Virus record (IMG/VR): IMGVR_UViG_3300025128_000465
Coordinates: 1 to 20,133 of that record
Strand: one strand, 5' to 3'
From: a virus
Length of the DNA: 20,133 nt
This document shows, piece after piece, positions 1 through 6,486 of this stretch. The notes under the pieces are model-generated. The model saw only the letters and a program-made list of their open reading frames with translations. It did no database searches and was not told where the DNA came from. The translations under genes were made by a program, and so were the position numbers. Every line of letters begins with the position of its first letter. Position 1 is the first letter of the stretch.

Positions 1-436
1 CAGCACCGCCACCGCCTCCACAGCCACCATCTCCACCGTCTTCAGTATTAAAACCTCTACCGCCCTTACCGCCTCCGTTAGCCACAACTACAGCGGGAAA
101 ACCAGATTTTGTAAACGAAGAATTGCCTCCGTTTGTAGCTTCTGTGCCATTAGAGGAATTAACACCACCTGTACCTCCTGTGCCTACAGTTACGGTGTAT
201 GTTTCTCCTGCGGTTACTTGTAGTGAGTTTCCTGCTGAATAAAAAACAACACCTCCTGCTCCTCCTCCAGCACCTCGAACCCCACCTCCTCCTGCACCAG
301 CTCCAACAATAAGTAATTCTATGGTGTTTACACCTGCTGGAACAGTAAATGTGCCTGTGGAATTAAAAGTTTCTACGACAGCTCCACCGTCTCCACTTGT
401 GAAATTAGTCATTAAAAGTTGATGGCTTCCGATCAT
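1..436 (-). CDS. Glycine-rich tail fibre or adhesin-like protein (C-terminus beyond left edge)
   Basis: This frame is open from an ATG at 436 to the left edge, giving about 144 residues with the C-terminus missing. An AGGAA ribosome binding site precedes the ATG. Residues about 9-35 read as a short beta segment with FTSGDGG and TFTVPAGVNTIELLIVGAG, followed by long glycine runs (GAGGGAGG, TGGTGGVN, GGDGGCGGGGG). The pattern 'F-x-x-x-G-x-F-x-VPAGV' followed by Gly-rich sheets matches glycine-rich domains found in phage tail fibres and adhesins. It is the last visible gene of the minus-strand tail module, 9 bp after the next tail protein. A role in host-surface recognition is inferred from composition and position. 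It could also be a minor virion protein of another kind. Confidence 0.75.
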   Translation of the reverse strand, partial: MIGSHQLLMTNFTSGDGGAVVETFNSTGTFTVPAGVNTIELLIVGAGAGGGGVRGAGGGAGGVVFYSAGNSLQVTAGETYTVTVGTGGTGGVNSSNGTEATNGGNSSFTKSGFPAVVVANGGGKGGRGFNTEDGGDGGCGGGGGA

Positions 437-445
437 TATTTTTCC

Positions 446-1294
446 TTAAGAAATATTGCCTGTGAGTACAGCTAAATCGGCTGTATAAGTAAACACAATA
501 CTTGCAACTCCATTTGCATCTAATGTATGCAAAGCAGTCGCCGCTAAATCACCTGCTTTTACAGCATTAATAGCAGTGCAAGCCAGACTAGCAGTGCATC
601 CGTTTACAGATACAACAGATATTATATCTCCTACAGCAAAGGTTGCAGAGGGAACTGTTATTACAACATTCGCTGAGTTAACAGTTAATTGATTCCCTGC
701 ATCTCCTATAGCTAATGTATAGTTACCAGATAAATTTTCACTTACAGGTATATCTCTTAAATCACCATCTTGGTCTGATACTGTAGATGAACCCGTTATA
801 GCTTGTGCTACATTTAACACGGATGCCGCCGAAACTCCTCCGTCAAAATGCGTTGTTCTTGCAACCGTTAACTGTGTTATCTCTGCGGTGTTTAAACTTG
901 TGACTGCATCCACTACACCAGATCCTGTGCTGTAAACTATAGCTGATCTTCCATCAGGTACAGTTACTTGCGCTCCAGAAGAATTTTTTATACCTACATC
1001 TACGGAAAGACCGTTGTTTATTATGTAATTTTTTTCTATATCTGGAACAGTTAAAGTTATGCCTGCTGACCCAGTGCCTGTTAAATTAAGACGTAAATGT
1101 CTAGCTACCTGAGTAGTGTTAGCATCAGTTAAACTTAATGAAAGACTATCGCCAGAAAAAGCAACATTTGCCGATTCGCAAATGGCTTCTTCTATGGCTG
1201 TACCTAAGTTTGTATTTGTAATAGTACCCCATTGGCCTGAATTATCTCCAGTTCCCATGAGTTGTATTTTTAAATTTGAATATGATGAAGCCAT
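446..1294 (-). CDS. Tail fibre-like structural protein
   Basis: This 282-residue, beta-rich protein is poor in Cys and in charged residues and rich in Ser, Thr, Ala and Val, as expected of a virion fibre. Its N-terminus (residues about 6-40: SNLKIQLMGTGDNSGQWGT followed by ITNTNLG) matches an opening I recall from tail-region proteins of marine phages. It may be the part that anchors to the tail. Residues about 175-282 are a Thr/Val-rich repeat-like region. The start is the ATG at 1294, preceded by GGAG. It lies 9 bp upstream of the glycine-rich protein and 9 bp downstream of a Trp/Gly-rich protein. Membership of the tail module is well supported; the exact role is not. Confidence 0.75.
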   Translation of the reverse strand: MASSYSNLKIQLMGTGDNSGQWGTITNTNLGTAIEEAICESANVAFSGDSLSLSLTDANTTQVARHLRLNLTGTGSAGITLTVPDIEKNYIINNGLSVDVGIKNSSGAQVTVPDGRSAIVYSTGSGVVDAVTSLNTAEITQLTVARTTHFDGGVSAASVLNVAQAITGSSTVSDQDGDLRDIPVSENLSGNYTLAIGDAGNQLTVNSANVVITVPSATFAVGDIISVVSVNGCTASLACTAINAVKAGDLAATALHTLDANGVASIVFTYTADLAVLTGNIS

Positions 1295-1303
1295 TTTTTT
1301 CTC

Positions 1304-1894
1304 CTATGCCGCCTCTTTTATTGTCTGCCAATTGGGGGTTTGATCCGTATTTATTTCTCCCCAAACTAATTCATTGCCTAAATTTGATATCATTGAAAAT
1401 CCTGTAACATTTACATTAGCGTCTACAATTAAATCTATGTTGCCTAAACTAGAATTTCCACTAATACTACTTGCATTTATCCTGTTAACTAATTTTTGAC
1501 TAGTAGCTCCAAGATTACCTGTTAAACCAAAACCAGTAACACTTATATTGTTATTGGTTCTTACTTCTTCATCTCCTAAAAACTTTAATGCGCTAACTCC
1601 AGATAAACCACTAACATTTGCATCCGCACTGGTAAATATGGAGCCAATGGCTCCAACCATACTCATATCGGGTAACTGAGTAGCCTCGTTCCAAGCACCA
1701 GAACCCCACGAACTTCTACCCCATCCTCCTTGAGTTGCTACTCTACCTACCGTGACTGTTGCTGATTTTTCAATTCCAGCAGACCCTACACTACCTGAAG
1801 CGGGAACACCTGTTACCTCAACTGAAATTACTGATACACCACCCCATCCAAAGTCTGAGGTTCCCCAAGTATTTTGGCCCCAGCCGTTTGACAT
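1304..1894 (-). CDS. Trp/Gly-rich tail-region structural protein with internal VTG repeats
   Basis: This is a 196-residue protein. Two Trp/Gly patches (residues 5-19 and 57-69, with WG spaced by 3-4 residues) flank a short beta segment. From residue 23 on, a degenerate motif of the type (V/I)-x-V-(T/S)-G-(F/L/V) recurs at about 25-29, 93-97, 117-122 and 161-166. Two copies are especially close: ISVTGFGLTGNLG (117-129) and VNVTGFSMISNLG (161-173). The C-terminus, VWGEINTDQTPNWQTI, resembles ends I recall in marine phage virion proteins. There are no cysteines and few charges. It lies in tight series with tail genes on both sides (9 bp and 2 bp gaps). It is probably a fibre or tail-tip component; the function has not been established. 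Confidence 0.7.
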   Translation of the reverse strand: MSNGWGQNTWGTSDFGWGGVSVISVEVTGVPASGSVGSAGIEKSATVTVGRVATQGGWGRSSWGSGAWNEATQLPDMSMVGAIGSIFTSADANVSGLSGVSALKFLGDEEVRTNNNISVTGFGLTGNLGATSQKLVNRINASSISGNSSLGNIDLIVDANVNVTGFSMISNLGNELVWGEINTDQTPNWQTIKEAA

Positions 1895-1896
1895 TG

Positions 1897-2364
1897 TTAG
1901 GCTATCCTAATAATTGCATCTGCGCTTGTATTACTTGGGAATATTATAGTAAAGTCTCCGGCAGTAGAAGTTTTAGTTCCTCCGAAATCCAATACGCATA
2001 CAGCCGCATTTGTTAAAGTAGCCCCCGAATTATCATTTGTAGAAGGGCTATTATTATAAATTAAACAACCAGCCGCATTTACAGTTACTGTGCTAAATGT
2101 CAAATCACTGAAATCTAAAAATCCAGTAGAATCTCCTGTAGTTACTCCTAAGTTTGTTAGTGCTGAACCGCCTGCGGTATATCCTGTTCCAACAGATTCG
2201 CTATCAGTAACATATGCTGTGGTTCCGGCGCTTAACGCCGCTCCGGCCGAATACAACGCTAATTTAAAAGTGTCTGATGTAGCAGATGCGTCAGGTCTAA
2301 AATCATGTACTCCCAATAATACTTGGGCTTTAAAAGATGTACACATTGCTTGTGTAATAGCCAT
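1897..2364 (-). CDS. Conserved virion (tail-region) protein
   Basis: This is a 155-residue protein. The N-terminus (about 1-20: MAITQAMCTSFKAQVLLGVH) is helical, followed by a beta-rich body containing DTFKLALYSAGAALSAGTTAY and a GTGYTAGG loop near residue 60. This combination resembles a small virion protein I recall as common in marine phages, usually beside tail fibre genes. The body looks like a beta-sandwich, but that is inference from the Val/Thr alternation. The start is ATG 2364, with GAGGAG 7 bases upstream. It sits 2 bp before the Trp/Gly-rich protein and 3 bp after a small helical protein. The function is unknown beyond likely virion structure. Confidence 0.68.
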   Translation of the reverse strand: MAITQAMCTSFKAQVLLGVHDFRPDASATSDTFKLALYSAGAALSAGTTAYVTDSESVGTGYTAGGSALTNLGVTTGDSTGFLDFSDLTFSTVTVNAAGCLIYNNSPSTNDNSGATLTNAAVCVLDFGGTKTSTAGDFTIIFPSNTSADAIIRIA

Positions 2365-2367
2365 TTT

Positions 2368-2658
2368 TTACTCCTCTAATAATTTAATTAATTCAGGATA
2401 TCCCATTTCTTTAAACCTATGAGCTAAGGTTGTATTGTGGCTCCTGACCATTTCTTTCATATATCGAACCAAAACTTTTCTTATATCTTTTTTAAAAGCT
2501 TCGGCTTGCGCTCTCACCGCTGGGTGTGAATCACTACCAACGGCTATTATTTTATCTAATGCTCTTTCCGCAACTTCCTCTGCATTAAAACCTCTACCAG
2601 AGGTAGTCATAACTTTTACTCCACCACCTAATAATACTGATGTACTATTCCCAATCAT
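2368..2658 (-). CDS. Small helical conserved phage protein
   Basis: This 96-residue protein has a short Gly/Ser-rich head (residues 1-24). A helical remainder follows, including FNAEEVAERALDKIIAVGSD and AVRAQAEAFKKDIRKVLVRYMK, which is amphipathic and rich in Lys, Arg and Glu. The ATG (2656-2658) overlaps the stop of the adaptor gene by four bases (ATGA), so the two are probably translationally coupled. The segment 'EEVAERALDKI-x-x-VG' resembles small proteins I recall next to adaptors in marine phage genomes. It may be a connector or tail-completion accessory protein, which is an inference from position only. Confidence 0.62.
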   Translation of the reverse strand: MIGNSTSVLLGGGVKVMTTSGRGFNAEEVAERALDKIIAVGSDSHPAVRAQAEAFKKDIRKVLVRYMKEMVRSHNTTLAHRFKEMGYPELIKLLEE

Positions 2659-3332
2659 CTTACCGGATACCTCGCTTGTTCGTTTCTATACATATCTTGC
2701 CTGTTCTTTCCTTCGCTTAATTGTTTAAGACCAGACAAGGCCTCCCCATATCTCTCTTTGTACGCATTAAATACGTCTGACTCACCTTTCATAAAAACTT
2801 GAGCCTCTAATAAAGATCCGTACAAGAGAACTGAGTCATAATTATCTCCTAACCATGAAGTATTTGCCGTAACAATAGACTGTGGATAAAAGAAATAATG
2901 TAATTCGGTTGTATAACTTTGATCTGGAGTTGGTCCTAAAATATAGGAGTCCTGATCAAACAAAGCATAATGCGTTGGTTTACCAGTAGCCGTTGGGTCT
3001 GGAAAAGATTCTCTAATAAAATTTACATCTTTGTTTAAAAGATAGGAATAAACACCTGTGGAATCTATTACAGCTAAAGAAAAATTAGCCAACCAATCAG
3101 ATGGTACTGTTAAATATTGATTTCCAGAGGCCATATTTCCTGTAACATTTTTTCTTAAATCAAGAATTTGCACAGAATTAAATATTCTTCTTTCAGCTTG
3201 TCGAATAAACGTATTGATTTGCTCTTGACTGGTAAATGTGGCAGAAGCCCCATCCGTGTCAGAAAAAGAGGTATCAGGGAAATCGTTTTCACAATATCCT
3301 TTTATAGTTTCAAAAAGCTGTGTGTAATTCAT
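2655..3332 (-). CDS. Phage adaptor / head-tail connector protein (gp11-like type)
   Basis: This is a 225-residue protein. The N-terminal helix carries MNYTQLFETIKGYCENDF. Next comes FTSQEQINTFIRQAERRIF, a pattern typical of phage adaptor proteins in which a helix pair forms the ring on the portal. The middle (about 65-165) is beta-rich, with YLTVPSDWL and YILGPTPDQSYTTELHYFF. The C-terminal helices include LLYGSLLEAQVFMKGESDV. Length and pattern fit the T7 gp11 / SU10 adaptor class that joins portal to tail tube. It is coupled by four-base overlaps to the genes on both sides. A second, different connector-like protein lies at 3915-4628, so the two may form successive rings. The family call is from memory of patterns, without a search. 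Confidence 0.72.
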   Translation of the reverse strand: MNYTQLFETIKGYCENDFPDTSFSDTDGASATFTSQEQINTFIRQAERRIFNSVQILDLRKNVTGNMASGNQYLTVPSDWLANFSLAVIDSTGVYSYLLNKDVNFIRESFPDPTATGKPTHYALFDQDSYILGPTPDQSYTTELHYFFYPQSIVTANTSWLGDNYDSVLLYGSLLEAQVFMKGESDVFNAYKERYGEALSGLKQLSEGKNRQDMYRNEQARYPVR

Positions 3333-3547
3333 TTACCTTTAGACCCGTTAGAAACAGCTTTTTTTAAGCTTGGTAAAAATCTATAACTCAAAGAATGAGA
3401 AACATCTATAGCTCCAGAAGAATAGTTTAAACCTTTTGTAGCGGCTCCTGTCCCTCTAGTTTTTAATGTTTGTGTTTTTCTAACATCATTAGGATAACCG
3501 CTCGCTTGAGGCACCGGAACACTTTTTGGTTGCTTTATAATCTTCAT
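3329..3547 (-). CDS. Small basic virion-region protein with KTRGTGAATKG motif
   Basis: This 72-residue protein is strongly basic and poor in acidic residues. Residues about 18-40 contain YPNDVRKTQTLKTRGTGAAT followed by KG. The RGTGAA-(T/I)-(K/R)-G core is one I recall from small proteins in many marine phages. Ser-rich segments follow, and the C-terminus is Lys-rich (SLKKAVSNGSKGK). The start is ATG 3547 with AGGAG about 7 bases upstream. Its stop overlaps the adaptor start by four bases. It is probably a small head- or connector-associated protein, possibly one that contacts DNA, but nothing in the sequence proves a function. Confidence 0.62.
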   Translation of the reverse strand: MKIIKQPKSVPVPQASGYPNDVRKTQTLKTRGTGAATKGLNYSSGAIDVSHSLSYRFLPSLKKAVSNGSKGK

Positions 3548-3555
3548 AAATTCTC

Positions 3556-3915
3556 CTATTCTGTGGTAACTATTACGTTACCCACATTTGCATCTGCAAT
3601 TAAACTATTAGGATAACCAAGACCAAAAGGGTCTCTTAATCCAACTGGATTAAAACCATACTGAGTATTTCTAGCTTTTGATGTAGGATTGGCGTTTAAA
3701 TCTGGCCTTGGGTTCCTTAAAGCTTGTGGGTCGTCAATAGGCTTCATTCCAACTTGCAGTTGCGGCTGATCTTGCTCAAAACATTCAGGACAAACTAAAA
3801 TGTTTACCTTTTTTGTCTTGATCGTTAACTGCTTTAACTGCTTTAATTTAAATCGAAATCCGCACCTATCACATTCTGCAATAGCGTGTTTGCCAGAAGC
3901 ATAAGCCCTACCCAT
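3556..3915 (-). CDS. Small zinc-ribbon virion-region protein
   Basis: This 119-residue protein has two CxxC knuckles. They are C15-D-R-C18 and C42-P-E-C45, separated by a basic KLKQLKQLTIKTKK stretch, which together form a convincing zinc ribbon. The rest is Pro/Asn-rich (LRNPRPDLN, YGFNPVGLRDPFGLGYP) and looks extended. The combination 'CDRCGFRxKLKxLK' with a later 'CPECFExDxPQLQ' is one I recall from proteins beside head-tail connector genes in marine and Roseobacter-type phages. The ATG overlaps the stop of the upstream connector gene by one base (TAATG). Zinc binding is inferred from cysteine spacing. A structural part in the neck is likely from context; transcription control is less likely. 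Confidence 0.72.
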   Translation of the reverse strand: MGRAYASGKHAIAECDRCGFRFKLKQLKQLTIKTKKVNILVCPECFEQDQPQLQVGMKPIDDPQALRNPRPDLNANPTSKARNTQYGFNPVGLRDPFGLGYPNSLIADANVGNVIVTTE

Positions 3916-4628
3916 TACCTTGCAGAGAACGAACTAGTAGGTACGACCCTAATAGACGCTTTTTCTCTGTCCTCTTCTGAGGCAAGATTCCATTGCTCCT
4001 CATAATCCTGCTTTAAAGGACCAATTCTTCCTTCTGCTCCCGGTATTTTAACAGATAAATAGTATGCTAATCCAGCAATTAAACAATTATAAAATCTAAA
4101 TGGTATCGCTTGTGTGTTCACTCCGTTACCTGCGTCATCAATTCTTTTTAATCTCCAGTAAACAAAAGTATAAGTTTCAGATGTATCTGGCGCTGGATAA
4201 AGATTAATTTGAGGAGGAACTGAACCAGATGATGTTGTTGCTCCTGACCTTCTATCTATATAAACCTGTATAGGTCTGCCTGTAGAGTTTTTATTAGGTA
4301 TGGTGGCGTAAGTTGAAACACTTATCCTTGTTATGCTTAAATCTTGTTGGGTAGAGCCTGTTCCTGTTCTGATAACATGCTCCAATAAATCTATGGTATC
4401 TGCCGGTAAATCATAAGTTATAGTCCCCGGAGTTAGTGCCACCGAACCTTCTTCTATTGTCCATAAATTTACTCCACGATTAGACCACTCGATTGTTAAT
4501 AAGTTAAGTGACCTTCTAGCAGTCCTAAAATGATAACCAGTTCTAGCTTCTACCCCACATCTTTCAAAGGCTTCTTCTATGATTTCATTAACATTTGGTG
4601 TAAAACTTGTTGTTCCTGTTGTAGTCAT
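3915..4628 (-). CDS. Head-tail adaptor protein (tail tube A / gp4-like)
   Basis: This is a 237-residue protein. The N-terminal part holds NEIIEEAFERCGVEARTGYH and ARRSLNLLTIEWSNRGVNLW. This helix pair is characteristic of the tail tubular protein A / P22 gp4-type adaptor families that plug the portal after packaging. A beta-rich centre follows (residues about 60-165: GTITYDLPADTIDLLEHV, INLYPAPD, YTFVYWRLKRIDD). A C-terminal helical part contains FRFYNCLIAGLAYYLSVKIP. It is coupled to its neighbours by a four-base overlap upstream and a one-base overlap downstream. Together with the protein at 2655-3332 it probably forms the neck. The distinction between the two adaptor types is by pattern only. 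Confidence 0.78.
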   Translation of the reverse strand: MTTTGTTSFTPNVNEIIEEAFERCGVEARTGYHFRTARRSLNLLTIEWSNRGVNLWTIEEGSVALTPGTITYDLPADTIDLLEHVIRTGTGSTQQDLSITRISVSTYATIPNKNSTGRPIQVYIDRRSGATTSSGSVPPQINLYPAPDTSETYTFVYWRLKRIDDAGNGVNTQAIPFRFYNCLIAGLAYYLSVKIPGAEGRIGPLKQDYEEQWNLASEEDREKASIRVVPTSSFSAR

Positions 4629-4918
4629 TTCTTTTTAACACTATTTATATATTTTCTATACACTCCAGCGGCATCTTTTTTACCCATGACTCTGGCTCTC
4701 TGTTCCATCGCTATAGCGGCTTGTATCTTATGAGCTTTAGATCTACCACTATTTCTGATCTTACTTATACTTTTTACTGCATCATCTCTCGTAGCAAACT
4801 TTAATCCTTTTATTGTACCCTTTGGATTTTCATCCGTATATAAATCAGAATGTTTCTTAGACCTTGCGGGTTGTCCTTTTTTTCTTGGTATTCTTGGTTT
4901 TGAGGATGGTTTTAACAT
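4625..4918 (-). CDS. Small basic conserved phage protein (SKKHSDLYTDENPKGT type)
   Basis: This 97-residue protein is Lys/Arg-rich. It contains GQPARSKKHSDLYTDENPKG near residues 16-35, then TIKGLKFATRDDA, a helix with GRSKAHKIQAAIAMEQRAR (58-76), and VYRKYINSVKKK at the end. I recall this pattern from small proteins of phages and some large eukaryotic viruses, with no known role. Its start lies 62 bases inside the 3' end of the upstream basic gene, an unusually long overlap. The likely ribosome binding site (GGGAGG, 11 bases before ATG) is inside that gene. The high charge suggests contact with DNA in the virion; that is inference. Confidence 0.72.
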   Translation of the reverse strand: MLKPSSKPRIPRKKGQPARSKKHSDLYTDENPKGTIKGLKFATRDDAVKSISKIRNSGRSKAHKIQAAIAMEQRARVMGKKDAAGVYRKYINSVKKK

Positions 4919-5150
4919 TTGTTGGTTTACCTCCCGGATTCCCAGCCGCTCTTTTTCTCTGAACCGCTGATTTTATTTGTGAAGCTGTCATTGTTTTTGC
5001 TTTTGCTCTTGGGACGCATTTTGGATAGCCACGTTTGCTGGTCTTCGTTGATTTGCGTCCACAGGATTGGTATTTTCCTTTTTTTTTAGGCGCACCTATA
5101 TCGACCCAGTCACCTTTCTTGCCTTTACCAAACCATTCTTTTAGAGACAT
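4857..5150 (-). CDS. Small basic conserved phage protein (VDIGAPKKKGKYQSCGR type)
   Basis: This 97-residue protein starts MSLKEWFGKGKKGDWVDIGA. It continues with a Lys-rich stretch holding CGRKSTKTSKRGYPKCVPRA, in which two cysteines sit 14 residues apart. A helix follows (MTASQIKSAVQRKRAAGNPG) and then a Lys/Thr-rich tail. The pattern 'W-V-D-I-G-A-P-K-K ... C-G-R-K ... YPKCVP' is one I associate with small conserved proteins in phages and algal or giant viruses. The last 20 codons overlap the start of the next gene in another frame. It belongs to the basic-protein cassette between tail and capsid genes. The function is unknown; a DNA-binding virion role is plausible from charge. Confidence 0.72.
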   Translation of the reverse strand: MSLKEWFGKGKKGDWVDIGAPKKKGKYQSCGRKSTKTSKRGYPKCVPRAKAKTMTASQIKSAVQRKRAAGNPGGKPTNVKTILKTKNTKKKRTTRKV

Positions 5151-5153
5151 TAG

Positions 5154-5354
5154 TTAAAAACCCCCATTTGCCCGTATTTCTTTTGCTTTTTGTTCTGCAT
5201 CATCAAATGTATTAAAAATAAATTCTTTAGTTCCCAGACTTTTTACCCAATCTTTTAAATTATAAAAAGAACAATGAACCCTATAATAATTTCTAAATTT
5301 ATAAAGTAAAATTTTGTTAGAGTCGTAACTATAGTTTTTTAAAAAAAATCTCAT
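5154..5354 (-). CDS. Small hypothetical protein, Phe/Tyr-rich
   Basis: This 66-residue protein is rich in Phe, Tyr, Lys and Asn (MRFFLKNYSYDSNKILLYKF at the start). It ends with FNTFDDAEQKAKEIRANGGF, a helix typical of small domains that follow a beta hairpin. The ATG overlaps the stop of the preceding GTG-started gene (ATGA), and a very strong Shine-Dalgarno-like run (GGAGGGGG) lies 8 bases upstream. The local DNA is among the most AT-rich in the window. I recognise no family. It sits inside the small-protein cassette, and no function can be assigned. Confidence 0.6.
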   Translation of the reverse strand: MRFFLKNYSYDSNKILLYKFRNYYRVHCSFYNLKDWVKSLGTKEFIFNTFDDAEQKAKEIRANGGF

Positions 5355-5524
5355 TTGTAACCCCCTCCTCTGGCTTTATAAGTTCTAACTAACCATCCAT
5401 TTGCATACGCAGAAGGATATACATCAAACTTACGCTTTGCTTCAGCTTTTACACGAGCATATAAAGCAGGGTTTGTAGGAGTAGAACCTGATTTCTTTTT
5501 AGTCGTTTTCTTTTTTGTAGCCAC
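5351..5524 (-). CDS. Small basic conserved protein with GTG start (FDVYPSAYANGWLVR type)
   Basis: This 57-residue protein begins with GTG at 5522-5524 and ends with TGA at 5351-5353. Its N-terminus is a Lys/Thr run (ATKKKTTKKKSGSTPTNPAL). The conserved core is YARVKAEAKRKFDVYPSAYA followed by NGWLVRTYKARGGGYK. The core is strikingly like a short protein I recall from many phages and algal or giant viruses, usually of about this length. GGGAG lies about 5 bases before the GTG. The gene overlaps the upstream coiled-coil gene by 26 bases and the downstream gene by four (ATGA). It is easy to miss because it has no ATG. The function is unknown; its basic charge fits the surrounding cassette. Confidence 0.8.
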   Translation of the reverse strand: MATKKKTTKKKSGSTPTNPALYARVKAEAKRKFDVYPSAYANGWLVRTYKARGGGYK

Positions 5525-5735
5525 TTCTCTCCCTTTCTACTCTTAACTCTTCTCTTAACTTTTTAATTTCTTCATCTCTTTCATTCAGTTTAGTCATAAA
5601 ACTTTTGACTAACTCTCCGCTGACTTCATAATGCTTAATTAAATCATCTTGCCTCTTACTGGCATCTTCTTTCATCGCATTAAAAAGTCTTTCTGAATAC
5701 TCTATTTGTTGTCTTATGTAGCCTGCTACCTCCAT
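5499..5735 (-). CDS. Small coiled-coil protein
   Basis: This 78-residue protein is almost wholly helical by composition. From about residue 8 it shows heptad-like spacing of Ile, Leu, Met and Val among Lys, Glu, Arg and Asp. Examples are RLFNAMKEDASKRQDDL and KLNERDEEIKKLREELRVER. A coiled coil over residues about 40-70 is the best reading. The start at ATG 5735 has AAGGAG 7 bases upstream. Its 3' end overlaps the next, GTG-started gene by 26 bases. It may be a virion oligomerisation or assembly factor, but no family is recognised. Confidence 0.62.
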   Translation of the reverse strand: MEVAGYIRQQIEYSERLFNAMKEDASKRQDDLIKHYEVSGELVKSFMTKLNERDEEIKKLREELRVERERSGYKKEND

Positions 5736-5746
5736 TTAACTCTCCT

Positions 5747-6484
5747 TTACATTTTACCACCCATCCTCGCTGGTGCGGGTCTCATTCCCATTGTACCACT
5801 TGGCCTACCTCCCTTGCCACCTCCCATTGGCGAGGGTTGTTGCATTTGTTGGCTAAAATCATCTCTCATCACTCCTATTGGTCTAGGAGAATATGGACTA
5901 AAAGGTTGGGTGTTTTTAGAAAATTGCTCACCTGATGAAAATAACTGAGGTTTATCTTTGGAGAAATATTTTTTTCTATCTTCCTCGGTAGGAGATGCAT
6001 GGACACGAAATCTGTCGGAAAATCTGGATTTGTAGCTATTCATTCGATTGCCTTGATATTGATTCATATAGTTCTGAGAATACGGATTAAAATTATAATC
6101 TGAGTATCTAGGCCTACTCGCTATGTTTTGTCTAGCTATCGCTCCTCTAAAATCATAAGGATTTAAAAACGTATTTCTGTAATAATCTAATCCAGATATT
6201 CTAGGACTTGTAGATGGTAAAGCTTCCCTCATGTAAATACCTAACTGAGGGGCTTCAGCGGGCGCTTCTGGAGGTTGGGAGGGTGGAGTCCCGCCAACGC
6301 CCGCTTCCGCCGTTTTTTCTGGTGGAGTATATCCGGGAACAGAGGTCATCTCCCTCTGTAAAGATTGACTTTCTATTTCATCTAACTCAGAGCCAAAACG
6401 ATTGGCATGATAAGATATTTCTTCTTGCGAAGCTGGTCTTCCATAAGTTTCTATGTATAGTTGGTTGATAGCCTCCGCACTCAT
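5747..6484 (-). CDS. Pro/Gln/Gly-rich virion-region protein with short DUF4214-like N-terminus
   Basis: This is a 245-residue protein. Residues about 1-30 contain INQLYIETYGRPASQEEISY, which looks like the helix-turn segment of DUF4214-type repeats ('LY...GR.A...E..Y'). The rest is low complexity. It has a Pro/Ala/Glu linker (PPEKTAEAGVGGTPP, QPPEAPAEAP; about 54-82), a Tyr/Asn/Arg-rich middle (YSDYNFNPYSQNYMNQYQ) and a Met/Gly/Pro-rich end (SPMGGGKGGRPSG, ending PARMGGKM). The protein is probably largely disordered. It lies between a repeat protein and a coiled-coil protein in the basic cassette. An internal virion or ejected protein is one possibility; there is no direct evidence. Confidence 0.62.
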   Translation of the reverse strand: MSAEAINQLYIETYGRPASQEEISYHANRFGSELDEIESQSLQREMTSVPGYTPPEKTAEAGVGGTPPSQPPEAPAEAPQLGIYMREALPSTSPRISGLDYYRNTFLNPYDFRGAIARQNIASRPRYSDYNFNPYSQNYMNQYQGNRMNSYKSRFSDRFRVHASPTEEDRKKYFSKDKPQLFSSGEQFSKNTQPFSPYSPRPIGVMRDDFSQQMQQPSPMGGGKGGRPSGTMGMRPAPARMGGKM

Positions 6485-6486
6485 AA

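Noticed and set aside
2881-2889. A third exact TGTGGATAA (DnaA box) sequence
   Set aside because: It lies inside the adaptor coding sequence, where it encodes part of an ordinary YPQS segment, with no second box or AT-rich gap nearby.
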